A stretch of 64,000 bases of DNA. Origin: Streptococcus sanguinis. GTDB lineage: Bacteria > Bacillota > Bacilli > Lactobacillales > Streptococcaceae. Under the pieces are notes generated by a model, which did no database searches, had not been told where the DNA came from, and saw nothing but the letters and a program-made list of their open reading frames with translations. The stretch is from assembly GCF_900475275.1 (NCBI RefSeq), contig NZ_LS483364.1, positions 310,001 to 374,000 of the forward strand, given 5' to 3'. Position 1 is the first letter of the stretch. Each line of letters starts with the position of its first letter. The translations under genes and the position numbers were made by a program. Shown piece after piece: positions 34,910 through 43,589 of this stretch.

Positions 34910-34935
34910 AATTGGGGGTCGTAGTAGCCCCAATT
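34910..34935 (-). other. Rolling-circle origin hairpin with pMV158-type nick sequence
   Basis: AATTGGGG and CCCCAATT form a perfect 8-bp stem (34910-34917 with 34928-34935). Read on the minus strand, in the direction of rep, the 10-base loop is CTACTACGAC, containing the TACTACGAC nonanucleotide cut by RepB in pMV158-family plasmids. It is 35 bp upstream of the rep start codon. Confidence 0.85.
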
Positions 34936-34942
34936 ATCTTGG

Positions 34943-34995
34943 AAAATGCTAGAAGGGGCTATCTGGCTACTGCTTAACGCAAGCCATAGCCCCTT
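34943..34995 (-). other. Second large inverted repeat near the origin
   Basis: AAGGGGCTAT (about 34953-34962) is the inverse of ATAGCCCCTT (about 34986-34995), at the 3' end of the membrane-protein gene. It may be a terminator on the minus strand or part of the replication origin. Confidence 0.5.
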
Positions 34996-35608
34996 TTTGT
35001 CGTTTTTTACCAACTAACCATAGTTTATTACGAATCCGATTAGGTGCTGAAAAGTAATAGTCAGGATGCTGACTTGAAACTTCTTCTTTCAGTTGAGAGG
35101 TCATGTCAGCTAAAATTTTTTGCCCCTGCTGATCTCTAGGGACTTTGACAAAAACCGTCACATCATCTTTTCGTATGTCTACGACACTCTTATTTGCACA
35201 CTGATTAAAACTACTATTTATGGGATTGAAGGTAGTTATATTCTGATTGTCAATCGTTGTTATTTTTTCTGATTTTTCACGTTGCGTTAGAAACTGACGA
35301 AGTTTGAATGTAAAGTATACGGACTTAAAATAGTTTAATAAATTATCAAATCGAAATCGATTCAGAATTTCAAATATTACAGAAACAACTAGTGTAAGTA
35401 GAAGGAAGGACATTGCTGTATAAGAATATTTGCTTCCTAAATCTAAATAGCCATTGAACTGGGAGAGGTCAAAAAAACTGAGAGGATTTAGTTTAAACTG
35501 ATTTGATAGAAAATCCAGAGACCATCCTATAAATCCTGCTAGAAATGAAACTAGAATTAGATTGATATTGAGGTTGAGTGTCCTCATGAAGTAAGATTTT
35601 TTCATCAT
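34967..35608 (-). CDS. Two-pass membrane protein of the mobilization module
   Basis: A 213-residue protein with two transmembrane helices (about residues 11-32 and 60-80) and a cytoplasmic C-terminal domain (100-213) containing DDVTVFVKVPRDQQGQKILADM. I do not recognise it. It is coupled by TAATG to the FtsK-like gene before it, suggesting a partner of that ATPase at the membrane. The ATG at 35608, following AAAGGAATTC, is preferred to a start 36 nt upstream inside the ATPase gene. Confidence 0.7.
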   Translation of the reverse strand: MMKKSYFMRTLNLNINLILVSFLAGFIGWSLDFLSNQFKLNPLSFFDLSQFNGYLDLGSKYSYTAMSFLLLTLVVSVIFEILNRFRFDNLLNYFKSVYFTFKLRQFLTQREKSEKITTIDNQNITTFNPINSSFNQCANKSVVDIRKDDVTVFVKVPRDQQGQKILADMTSQLKEEVSSQHPDYYFSAPNRIRNKLWLVGKKRQKGAMACVKQ

Positions 35609-36696
35609 TATAGAATTCCTTTCTTTGTGTAATATGTTGGGCATAGTAGTGGAAGCACTTGATAAGGATGTTCGTTATCAATCACTTGAATCAGACCTGT
35701 TCCATGCCCAATAGGGATAACAATACCTTCTGGGTCGAGGTCAGGGAATAGAAATTGTGTTGTCTTCTTGTTAATGTTGCCGATCTGGATGAGGACATTA
35801 AGTTGTTCACGAACAGAAATGGGAATCGTAGTGTGCTCGAATCTTTGTGCAATGAGCAACAAATGAAGCTTAGTAGCACGCCCGAGAAGTGAGATAGAAG
35901 TCAAGAGTGAGAAAAACGATTCTTTAATCGTCTTATTGACTCCTTCAGATAATGCAAGAACTTCATCAATCACAATTGTCATATGGCTGAACTCATGACG
36001 TGGATTCTCGTATAGGATTGCTTGACGTTTGTGAATCAGTTCTAGACATTGACTTAATTTCTCATTGATTTCTGATACAAAGTCGGACTTAGAGCGATTT
36101 TCAACGGGGTGAAGCACTGCAATTTGATGTTCACGAGCCCAACGACTAGGTGTGTCAAATTTTGGGTCTACTATAATTAAATCAGATTGATGTTTGAGTA
36201 CACTCAGTAAATAGGTGAGAGTGTAAGATTTACCCGAACCACTATTTCCACAGATTGCTATATGATTGACCTTATCAAGATTGAGAGTGAAATTTTCCAT
36301 AATTGGAATTTGATTTTTTGGTAAACTTGTTGTGTAGCTATCAAGGTCAGGAATGACTAATCGTTTTGAAATTCCCACCCTCCACGGAAAGAAGAGTCCT
36401 CGCTGAACATGAATATCATCCGTTTTCAGAGGGACGAAATATGTGGCATTTTGCTTCAATAATGTATAATGTGGGTATAGGGATGCGTTAGCAATCAAGA
36501 AAATTTTATTATAGAGCTCATTATCTAAAATATAGGCACAGGGAAGGCGTGGGATAAAGATGAAACCGTTTTCTTGAATGGCGATGTTAAAACTGTTTGT
36601 ATAACTTGTTTCGCCTTGCATCAAGGCTCCAAGAGCCATATTAAGGCTCTGGAGCAAGTATGATTGCAAGACGGTATCTGTTGTTTTAGATACCAT
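35608..36696 (-). CDS. FtsK/TcpA-like DNA-translocase ATPase
   Basis: A 362-residue ATPase with Walker A GNSGSGKS (about residue 152), IIVDPKFD and Walker B MTIVIDEV, followed by LLGRATKLHLLLIAQRFE, the pattern of FtsK/SpoIIIE and TcpA-type coupling proteins. There are no long transmembrane helices, so membrane attachment may come from the protein encoded next. In integrative elements such ATPases bring the nicked DNA to a transfer channel. Start and stop both overlap neighbours by one base (TAATG). Confidence 0.82.
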   Translation of the reverse strand: MVSKTTDTVLQSYLLQSLNMALGALMQGETSYTNSFNIAIQENGFIFIPRLPCAYILDNELYNKIFLIANASLYPHYTLLKQNATYFVPLKTDDIHVQRGLFFPWRVGISKRLVIPDLDSYTTSLPKNQIPIMENFTLNLDKVNHIAICGNSGSGKSYTLTYLLSVLKHQSDLIIVDPKFDTPSRWAREHQIAVLHPVENRSKSDFVSEINEKLSQCLELIHKRQAILYENPRHEFSHMTIVIDEVLALSEGVNKTIKESFFSLLTSISLLGRATKLHLLLIAQRFEHTTIPISVREQLNVLIQIGNINKKTTQFLFPDLDPEGIVIPIGHGTGLIQVIDNEHPYQVLPLLCPTYYTKKGIL

Positions 36697-37010
36697 TATT
36701 TGACCTCCTTGACATTGTCAGCTTTGAAGTAGACGTTAAAGCCAACTTCGCAGGCCTGAAGATTATCAAATTGTACTAATGACATGTAAGATGGTAGAAC
36801 TACTTCAGATTCAAATTTGACTCGAAAAGGCGGAAGCCCTTTTTGTGAGAACCAAGCTTTATAAGCAATGATTTCACCAGTTGGTAGACCATCATCAAAC
36901 TTAATTTGTGCTTCTAGTTCTGTACTTAGGCAATAAATGCCTTGTTTGTTGTCAATGTATTCATTAGCAGTGTTAGTTGAATATCCACCTTTGCGATTAC
37001 GTGTTTTCAT
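36696..37010 (-). CDS. Small protein at the head of the mobilization operon
   Basis: A 104-residue protein with a basic N-terminus (MKTRNRKGGYSTNTANEYI) and a beta-rich remainder. Not recognised. Proteins of this size often precede the FtsK-like gene in streptococcal and enterococcal elements. It is the first gene of the five-gene minus-strand operon down to int, with TAATG coupling to the ATPase. Confidence 0.6.
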   Translation of the reverse strand: MKTRNRKGGYSTNTANEYIDNKQGIYCLSTELEAQIKFDDGLPTGEIIAYKAWFSQKGLPPFRVKFESEVVLPSYMSLVQFDNLQACEVGFNVYFKADNVKEVK

Positions 37011-37046
37011 AAGAGTTACCTCATATTCTAATTTAGAAATTATTGA

Positions 37047-37073
37047 TAAGTATCACTCTCGCTATGATACTTA
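37047..37073. promoter_or_regulatory. Inverted repeat upstream of the mobilization operon
   Basis: TAAGTATCA (37047-37055) and TGATACTTA (37065-37073) are exact reverse complements, about 40 bp ahead of the operon's first start codon. It may be an operator or a second transfer origin. Confidence 0.45.
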
Positions 37074-37260
37074 AGAGATAGCAACGAGAAGCTATATGTT
37101 TACAATGATAGTTTACAGCAAAAAGAAGTTATATGAAATAGACTATTTTTTGATTATCTTAGAATAAAAGTATATAATATTATTAAAAAAAATCGATCTT
37201 TTCTGTTTTTCATTATATTAATTTTGTTTTTTTAAAAATAAAAATATATAAGGAGAAATT

Positions 37261-38622
37261 ATGGACCGTCATTTCTTTTCAACTTCGTCAGAATTTTTGA
37301 ATGAACAACTGCGGAATGATATATTTTCTTATATCAAAGAAAATGAACTTTATAGCTACGAATTGTTATATAATGCAGAATTAGATAGAGCGGAAGATAA
37401 GATGGGGCTCTGGGAACCCTACTATGGTAATTCTAAAAATAGTTCGTCACAGGTTTTTAGCAGATATAAAAACGATTCTAAAATATTAACAGATACGCAA
37501 TTAAAGCTTATTAGTGAGAATATGTCGAAGGATTCAATTGAATTATTTTTTGGATTTAAAAAAGTCAGAGGAATAAATAAAGAAGAATTTTTGTATATCG
37601 CTGATAATAAATTTTTATTCTTTTTTAATAAAATGCTGGAAGATGCCTTTATAATGGATTCACATTATGAAAAAATTATTGATACATTTGTAGATTATAT
37701 TCCATTTTCAAAATATATCTCTAAAAAAGAGAGCTACCAATTTATAGAAACAAGCCATGAACCTAGCGAATCCTCTTGGTTGGATTATTTAAATTGTGAA
37801 TCCCCTACTAAGTCCTATAAAATCTATCAAGAGATAGCTATTAGTAAGCAATCTAATAGGAAAAAATTACTAATGGACTCTGCCTTTGCAGAAATTTTCT
37901 GGAATTCAACTATCAGATTATTGGATAAAATAAATTTACAACTCTACAATCAATTTGGAGTTATAAATAATTTTGAAAATATAACGGCAAAATTCTTTAA
38001 GGATAAAAAGCTATTACTTAATACCGATACACTGATAAGTCAGTATTTTGAATTCATTTATGAACGAGGTTATCTTAACTGTAAATATAGTACTATCTCA
38101 GATGTATCCTATGGGCAAATAGTACGAAGCTTGTTAAAAGATTTGTATAATATTGAATTCGATAAAAGTAAATCTAATTATATAGAAAATCCAAACCAAA
38201 AATTATTTGATTTGAGGTATAGATTTGGAAATGAAGTGTTGATATTTTCTGATGCATTAGAAAATATTCAAATGGAGATTGACAAAGAGGATAAGAAGGT
38301 ATTAGAAAGACTTAAAGAAAATAATATTGAGCTATTTACTAAGGGAGAAGATGAGAGTGATGAGTATGAACCTAGATTCACTTCACCTTTTCTTATCCAG
38401 TGTTCTAACTGTCGATTTTCCAATTTAATTGATGAAGAATTGTTAAATAAAAATGTTTCAGATTATTATGCCTTTGCAGTTTTATTTTGTAGACATTGTG
38501 ATGACAAGCTAGAAGCTACAATTGAAATTCATGAAGAATTAAAATTGCAATACAATCTATGTAAGTGCAAAATTTTAAAAGAGCCAGGTATTTGTTACAT
38601 TGAGAAACCACAACTTTATTAA
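37261..38622 (+). CDS. Unrecognised 453-residue cargo protein with C-terminal zinc ribbon
   Basis: The protein is acidic, helix-rich and very AT-rich in codon use. Residues 1-350 match no family I know. The C-terminal part has CSNC...CRHC (about residues 380-425), a probable zinc ribbon, followed by further cysteines (CKC, IC). It has its own AAGGAGAAA ribosome binding site and is on the opposite strand to the mobilization genes, next to a restriction-modification system, which suggests cargo. A defence role is possible but not shown. Confidence 0.65.
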   Translation: MDRHFFSTSSEFLNEQLRNDIFSYIKENELYSYELLYNAELDRAEDKMGLWEPYYGNSKNSSSQVFSRYKNDSKILTDTQLKLISENMSKDSIELFFGFKKVRGINKEEFLYIADNKFLFFFNKMLEDAFIMDSHYEKIIDTFVDYIPFSKYISKKESYQFIETSHEPSESSWLDYLNCESPTKSYKIYQEIAISKQSNRKKLLMDSAFAEIFWNSTIRLLDKINLQLYNQFGVINNFENITAKFFKDKKLLLNTDTLISQYFEFIYERGYLNCKYSTISDVSYGQIVRSLLKDLYNIEFDKSKSNYIENPNQKLFDLRYRFGNEVLIFSDALENIQMEIDKEDKKVLERLKENNIELFTKGEDESDEYEPRFTSPFLIQCSNCRFSNLIDEELLNKNVSDYYAFAVLFCRHCDDKLEATIEIHEELKLQYNLCKCKILKEPGICYIEKPQLY

Positions 38623-38812
38623 TTTATCTTTAGTAAAAATATTTACTTTAATGATATATATACCTTCCTAATTTAATTAAATATAGTAGCATATATTTTC
38701 ACTAAAATAGTAGTTCGTAATATAATAGCAGTATTAATTATTTTATGTGTATATAATTGGTCTTAGATATAAGATTATTTAAAACCAGTATTTGACCCAA
38801 TTTTACAACACA

Positions 38813-38846
38813 AAAATGCTCTAGAAAACATGACTAGAGCTTTTTC
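38813..38846 (+). terminator. Intrinsic terminator
   Basis: GCTCTAG (38818-38824) pairs with CTAGAGC (38834-38840), followed by T5; it is about 190 bp beyond the cargo gene. Confidence 0.7.
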
Positions 38847-39054
38847 TATATATCCGAACATCTAATTCATTTCACAAAAAATGTAGTCATTCGGCTGATT
38901 TTTATTGAAATACATTGAAATTTTAAAATTTAAGAATCATCTTAAATCAAGTTTTTTCGTTTCTACGGAAACGTAATGAACCACTATCCCGCTTCTGTAA
39001 AAATTAACTTACACACTTACAAAGATTATTCTGACAAACTTTATAACTGTTTAT

Positions 39055-39084
39055 GAAAAAAAGGTAGAGAAAAAGGTAGAGATT
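39055..39084 (+). repeat. Module-boundary repeat, copy 1
   Basis: Two tandem copies of a AAAAAGGTAGAG unit followed by ATT; 28-29 bp identical (apart from one A in a run) to 42996-43024. The two copies flank the restriction-modification module in direct orientation. Confidence 0.75.
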
Positions 39085-39260
39085 AAAAATTTAGACATAA
39101 ACATAATTATCTTCTTAATCAAGTGTATTTTATTACTTGAAAATAGTTGATCTAAATTATAACATTTTGTTGTAGTCTGGTCAGACGAGTATGCAAGATT
39201 ATCAGAACATACAATGAGTTCATTTTCACATTTTATAAATCCGAAATTTTCCCTCATAAT

Positions 39261-39301
39261 AAAAAGACTAGTTCAAATTCTAAATTTGCTAGTCTTTTTA
39301 T
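39261..39301 (-). terminator. Terminator of the methyltransferase gene
   Basis: AAAAAGACTAG (39261-39271) pairs with CTAGTCTTTTT (39289-39299), just after the methyltransferase stop. Confidence 0.85.
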
Positions 39302-39314
39302 ATTTCAAAGTGAA

Positions 39315-40862
39315 TTAATTAGCCTCGATTGCTTCTCTAACTTTTAGTGCAACTGCTCTAGCTAGTAAAGGAGGAACAGCATTCCCTACTTGGGTGAATT
39401 GAGGTGTTTCTTGAGATCGTTTATCCCCACCTGTTGTCCTCTTGCCTAAGAACTCAAAACTATCATCAAACGATTGTAGTCTAGCCATTTCTCGTACAGT
39501 TAGCACTCTATCAAAATAGGGATGAATAAAGTCATCGGGTAAAGTGACTATAGTTGGAGATACAGAATTGGGATTAAGTCTGGTACGAATTGATTTTCTT
39601 GTTAGAATCGCCTCTCCAATTTTGTCAGTAATTTCTCCACTCATAAGTAAGCGATGGAAAGTATCTGCATCGTATTCTCTATTTAGCAATGGCTGTACGG
39701 TTTCCCAGAAAGTGCTAGCCTGATTTAGAGTAGTATTTAGCCTACTAGCAAGTGATTTAAGAACAATGGTAAATTCTTGTTCATTATTTTTTAGACTAGA
39801 TAATGTAGCCAATTGACGATTGGTGAAATGCAACCAACGGCTGGTCAGGAACTTATTATCGAATAGGTTAAGTTCTATGAGTGTTTCGTGTATAACTTTA
39901 GAATTAATAGATAAGTTTACTTGAAATAGACTTTCATTAAATAATTCTTGGCGAGTATCACGGAGATTTATACCTTCTGCTTTAAGTCGGTTAATTACAG
40001 CACGGGTGTTTTCTCCAGGTTGATACAAAGAAAATCTTTGAGAAACAAGTATATCATGTCTGGATTCTTCCATGTTTGTAATTTGTTCTCGTGGTATATT
40101 TTCTCCTGCTACTGTAGGTGTCTCCCCTTGTATCCTATTTTGGGCATATTCAGATAAATCATTCTGGTTTATATTATATAAACCAGTTAAAGCTTCTCTT
40201 ACTGTTACTTCGGGTAGTACATCTGGTTCAGGATATTCAAGAGGATTAACATCATTTCTGTATGCTAAAAAGACTACACGATTTCTTTGTTGAGGAACTC
40301 CAAAATTAGCAGAATTTAGTACTTGAACATCAAGCAAAACATAACCCAGTTCTTGTAATTCTTCTCTAAGAATTTCCTTTACTAGTCTTTGTCCCAAATA
40401 TGATTCATCTCTAACCACGCTTGGAAAATCAAGCATAAGCATGTCTAGAATACCGGTCACATTTTCCATGACGACATATCTCGGGCGCACATCCCGAATA
40501 ATTCGTAAGTATTCATGGAAAAGCATATTTCTGGGATCGCTAGCATCTCGTTTCCCAAGGCGACTAAATCCTTGACAAGGTGGTCCTCCGAAAATGACAT
40601 CTATATCGCCGGGTTTAAAAATATTTCCGTACCTTAAGTTATTTATCACTTCAAAAATACGTTCAGAAGTTAATTCTTTGATATCTGCTAGTTCAAAGTG
40701 GGTATCAACTCCTTCTTCAAGACCAAGTTGTTGGTGTCTATTAACGTAGGTTTCTTGCACCATAGGGCTTCTATCGCTAGAAAAAAGTATATCGAATCCA
40801 GCCTGTAAGATTCCTTCACTAAAACCTCCAGCACCACAGAATAAATCAATTGCATATGGCAT
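39315..40862 (-). CDS. DNA (cytosine-5-)-methyltransferase of a type II R-M system
   Basis: A 515-residue C5 methyltransferase. Conserved motifs appear in order: I (DLFCGAGGFSEG), IV with the catalytic Cys (GGPPCQGFSR), VI (MENVTG), VIII (QQRNRVVFLAYR) and X (QVGNAVPPLLA). The large variable region between VIII and X (about residues 230-430) would hold the target-recognition domain. It should protect the host from the endonuclease encoded at 41637; the recognition sequence cannot be read. It is divergent from the HTH regulator. Confidence 0.95.
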   Translation of the reverse strand: MPYAIDLFCGAGGFSEGILQAGFDILFSSDRSPMVQETYVNRHQQLGLEEGVDTHFELADIKELTSERIFEVINNLRYGNIFKPGDIDVIFGGPPCQGFSRLGKRDASDPRNMLFHEYLRIIRDVRPRYVVMENVTGILDMLMLDFPSVVRDESYLGQRLVKEILREELQELGYVLLDVQVLNSANFGVPQQRNRVVFLAYRNDVNPLEYPEPDVLPEVTVREALTGLYNINQNDLSEYAQNRIQGETPTVAGENIPREQITNMEESRHDILVSQRFSLYQPGENTRAVINRLKAEGINLRDTRQELFNESLFQVNLSINSKVIHETLIELNLFDNKFLTSRWLHFTNRQLATLSSLKNNEQEFTIVLKSLASRLNTTLNQASTFWETVQPLLNREYDADTFHRLLMSGEITDKIGEAILTRKSIRTRLNPNSVSPTIVTLPDDFIHPYFDRVLTVREMARLQSFDDSFEFLGKRTTGGDKRSQETPQFTQVGNAVPPLLARAVALKVREAIEAN

Positions 40863-41034
40863 TTTTAAATTTCTCGCTTTCTTTCTAATATTATATCAGA
40901 AATAATTATTCAAGTCCAGGATAAACTATTGAGTAATTTCTATACTTATTTATTCGCAAAAAATACAATTATTTAGATTATTAATTGCAGATATTTTTTA
41001 ACTTGTTGAATATAACCAGTTAAAAAAGAAAATA

Positions 41035-41110
41035 TATCCGAATTAAAAACCCTTAGGAAAGACAACTTATCCGAATTAAAAACCCTTAGGAAAGACAACT
41101 TATCCGAATT
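41035..41110 (+). repeat. Tandem 33-bp repeat in the R-M control region
   Basis: Two exact 33-bp units (41035-41067 and 41068-41100), each with TATCCGAATT and CCTTAGG, plus a third partial copy of 10 bp (41101-41110). They lie in the 301-bp divergent region between the methyltransferase and the HTH regulator, 54 bp before the latter, and are likely operators for it. Confidence 0.85.
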
Positions 41111-41163
41111 CATAAATCTATTTTAAAGGTAAAATAGCTATATAAATCACCCGAGGTTTAAAA

Positions 41164-41628
41164 ATGAAAATAGCTATTGAAAATCTTAATCGCATTAAAA
41201 CGATTAAGCAATTTACTCATAAAGAATTGGCTGAAAAAACAGGTTATTCAAGAAACTCAATTCAGAAGTTGTTCTCCTATCATAATAATAGTAAAACGAG
41301 ATTGGATCTCGTTGTAGCTGTTTGCAAAGCATTAGGCATTGATTTTCCTTCAATATTTGATAGAAAAACAGAAAACTATTATGGACATTATATGTTTAAT
41401 AATGACTTAGTTAATACTCTGGGAACAGATTATTACTTAAGAAATTTTGTGAATAGAGTCCAACTCGAAATTAAAAACAATCCACGTTATTCTTTAAAAA
41501 TAACAACTGGATTGAGTGAATCAACAATAAGTGACTTGTTAAATTTTAAAACAAGAAATCCTCGGGTAGAAACATTATTAAAAATTTCGGAAGGACTAAA
41601 TATTTCTATATCTGAAATGTTTAGATAG
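41164..41628 (+). CDS. HTH controller protein with two XRE-type domains
   Basis: A 154-residue protein with two helix-turn-helix segments: KEFTHKELAEKTGYS-like at residues 18-34 and YSLKITTGLSESTISDLLNFK at residues 105-127, each followed by the helix pattern typical of XRE repressors. It sits 8 bp before the endonuclease gene and next to tandem repeats, the arrangement of a controller (C) protein that delays restriction until methylation is established. Confidence 0.78.
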   Translation: MKIAIENLNRIKTIKQFTHKELAEKTGYSRNSIQKLFSYHNNSKTRLDLVVAVCKALGIDFPSIFDRKTENYYGHYMFNNDLVNTLGTDYYLRNFVNRVQLEIKNNPRYSLKITTGLSESTISDLLNFKTRNPRVETLLKISEGLNISISEMFR

Positions 41629-41636
41629 GTATTAAT

Positions 41637-42854
41637 ATGCTTTTTGAACCTTATCAAGACGAACTACAATTTATTGAACAAATCCACAAATATAATGAAA
41701 GAGAATATACAGTTATTCGTCTAACGGATACAATGCTATCTAAAAGCATAATAGATGCCAACGTATTCGTTCAGGATGTTCTTAAAAAGTATGGCTTAAT
41801 GGACTATCAATCACTCCAAAATGGTGAGAAGAAAAAGTTGGATGTAATGCTGTATATTGGTGAAGAAAAATTTGAAACAAAGATGTCATGCTATCGTGCT
41901 AATGCTCGAGGAGATGAAAGATTTTGGATTTATGGGCGCCAATTTAAAAGAAGTTTCCATTCTGGCGACTTGATGTACATATCTGTAGATCCAAGTAGCA
42001 GACGGGTTATTAATATTAATGTCTCTAGGGGGATCTTGTCAGATGAAGATTTATCCAAAATTTTCGGACAGGATAAAATTAAAGAAGCACTTTCTAGATT
42101 AATTCCTAAGGTAAAAGAGATTGCTTCTAAGGGTTATCACCCTAATTCTAAAGGAATAGGGAAAATTTCTCCTAAAGATGCTGGTGACACACTTGAGAAT
42201 TTACTAGGAATTAAGACTAATAATAGCCAAAAAGCAGACTTTGAAGATTTGATTGAACTAAAGTCTAAGACTTCAAAAACACTTGATACTTTATTTACAT
42301 TACGTCCAAAGTTTGAAGGTACGCCTGTAGCAGAATTTGAATCTAATGATCGTAATCGGGTTTCAGCGTTTGCGAGGTTGTATGGATATGAATCTGACAA
42401 GCATCCCGGCATGAATAGTTTATATATCACCATCGGGTCTGAGATGTCACCTCAAAATAATCAAAATTTTTATTTGGATGTAAATGAAAGCGATAGAACT
42501 GTAGAAATTCGTAGACATGAAAATGATACCTCTCAAAGGGTGGCTTATTGGTATTTTGAAGATTTAGAAAAAGAACTACACTTAAAACATCCTGCCACGC
42601 TTTGGGTAAAAGCGGAAAGCAAGATGAACGGTGACATTGCTGAGTTTAAATACACAGAAGCAGAGTTGACTCGTTCCCCTCAATTTATGACATTTATATC
42701 CTTAATTAAATTGGGAGTTGTAACTTATGATTGGCGCGGCTATACTTCTAAAGAAGGGAAGTATGAAGGGAAAAATCATGGAAATGCATGGCGAGTAAAA
42801 AATAAACACCGTAATCAACTTTTCGGTAGCTCAGAAGTCATTGAATTGATATAA
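41637..42854 (+). CDS. MvaI/BcnI-family type II restriction endonuclease
   Basis: A 405-residue protein with a PD-(D/E)xK-type site in KADFEDLIELKSKTSKTLDTLF (about residues 200-222, Asp and ELK) and the GDTLENLLGIK block that precedes it in MvaI/BcnI relatives. Enzymes of this family cut CC(W/S)GG-type sites, so a related target is possible but not demonstrated. Translation may be coupled to the HTH gene 8 bp upstream. Its terminator is at 42858-42892. Confidence 0.82.
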   Translation: MLFEPYQDELQFIEQIHKYNEREYTVIRLTDTMLSKSIIDANVFVQDVLKKYGLMDYQSLQNGEKKKLDVMLYIGEEKFETKMSCYRANARGDERFWIYGRQFKRSFHSGDLMYISVDPSSRRVININVSRGILSDEDLSKIFGQDKIKEALSRLIPKVKEIASKGYHPNSKGIGKISPKDAGDTLENLLGIKTNNSQKADFEDLIELKSKTSKTLDTLFTLRPKFEGTPVAEFESNDRNRVSAFARLYGYESDKHPGMNSLYITIGSEMSPQNNQNFYLDVNESDRTVEIRRHENDTSQRVAYWYFEDLEKELHLKHPATLWVKAESKMNGDIAEFKYTEAELTRSPQFMTFISLIKLGVVTYDWRGYTSKEGKYEGKNHGNAWRVKNKHRNQLFGSSEVIELI

Positions 42855-42857
42855 AAC

Positions 42858-42893
42858 AATAGACACCTTTTCATTGAGAGGTGTCTATTTGTT
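42858..42893 (+). terminator. Intrinsic terminator after the endonuclease gene
   Basis: AATAGACACCT (42858-42868) pairs exactly with AGGTGTCTATT (42879-42889). Confidence 0.85.
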
Positions 42894-42995
42894 AATAAAA
42901 CTCATCTTTAGTTGATTCAATAATATCTGTGTGGAAATTTTTTATTAGGTAGGAAATTTTCCAGTTTTAATTCCACTTATCTGATTATGTCTGAC

Positions 42996-43140
42996 GAAAA
43001 AAGGTAGAGAAAAAGGTAGAGATTGAACTGAAATATAGGAAATGTATTGAAATTGGAAAAAAGAAAAAACGCTTAAAATAAGCGCTTTTCTTATGTATTG
43101 ATTCGTATTGAATGCTTACTTCACTTCTGTAAAGATTAAA
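42996..43140 (+). repeat. 145-bp repeat flanking the cadmium operon, copy A
   Basis: Begins with the GGTAGAG boundary repeat and continues through a hairpin (AAACGCTT...AAGCGCTTT) and a conserved run up to CACTTCTGTAAA. Copy B is at about 44377-44519 with scattered differences. Together they bracket cadDX in direct orientation. Confidence 0.78.
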
Positions 43141-43239
43141 TAATTTCTATTTTAGCTGTTAGAAACATTGCTACATCAATGTTTTTAGAATGCTACATAA
43201 TAAAAGGTAGAGTGAATGGTAGAGTAGTAAAAATAGTTG

Positions 43240-43578
43240 TTATCCTAGTTGATTAAAAAAATCTCTGATTTCCTCATCTTTTATAAAATAATATATAATT
43301 TTCCCCTCTCTTCTAGTATCCAAGATGTTTTGATTGGCTAGTTTACGAAGATGGTGGGAGGCAGATGCCATACTGAGATTTAGTAAACAGGCTATATCAC
43401 AGACACATAGTTCTTCAACAGCAAGGAGATAAAAGATGATATTTATCTGTTTATTATCGGTAAACTTTGATAAAATACGAAGTGATTTTTGGACTTTTTC
43501 CTTTTCAAGGTAGTTCGTTGCGGTTGTAACATTTTGTTGATTTATAATATTCACTTGGCATATACTATCTTTTTTCAT
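43240..43578 (-). CDS. cadX: CadC/CadX-type ArsR-family metal-responsive regulator
   Basis: A 112-residue winged-helix repressor with the metal motif ELCVCDIA (two cysteines) in helix 3 and the recognition helix SMASASHHLRKL. One N-terminal Cys is present (residue 7), whereas S. aureus CadC has a second at 11, so this is closer to CadX-type proteins. It is the second gene of a cadD-cadX operon and should repress it until Cd(II) binds. The probable operator is at 44214-44235. Confidence 0.85.
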   Translation of the reverse strand: MKKDSICQVNIINQQNVTTATNYLEKEKVQKSLRILSKFTDNKQINIIFYLLAVEELCVCDIACLLNLSMASASHHLRKLANQNILDTRREGKIIYYFIKDEEIRDFFNQLG

Positions 43579-43589
43579 AATTTTTTCTC

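Larger units (their letters stand above)
38623..39260. other. Non-coding spacer with a terminator and module-boundary repeat
   Basis: No credible gene; a 68-codon minus-strand frame at 39051-39257 looks fortuitous. It holds a GCTCTAG/CTAGAGC terminator at 38818-38840 and, at 39055-39084, the GGTAGAG double repeat that also occurs at 42996-43024 and in altered form at 44379. Confidence 0.6.

Noticed and set aside
39051..39257. 68-codon minus-strand frame between the zinc-ribbon gene and the methyltransferase
   Set aside because: Composition and lack of a ribosome binding site suggest chance; it overlaps the boundary repeat.
41035..41110. CRISPR-like array
   Set aside because: The 33-bp units are directly adjacent without spacers, so this is a tandem repeat, not CRISPR; no cas genes are present.
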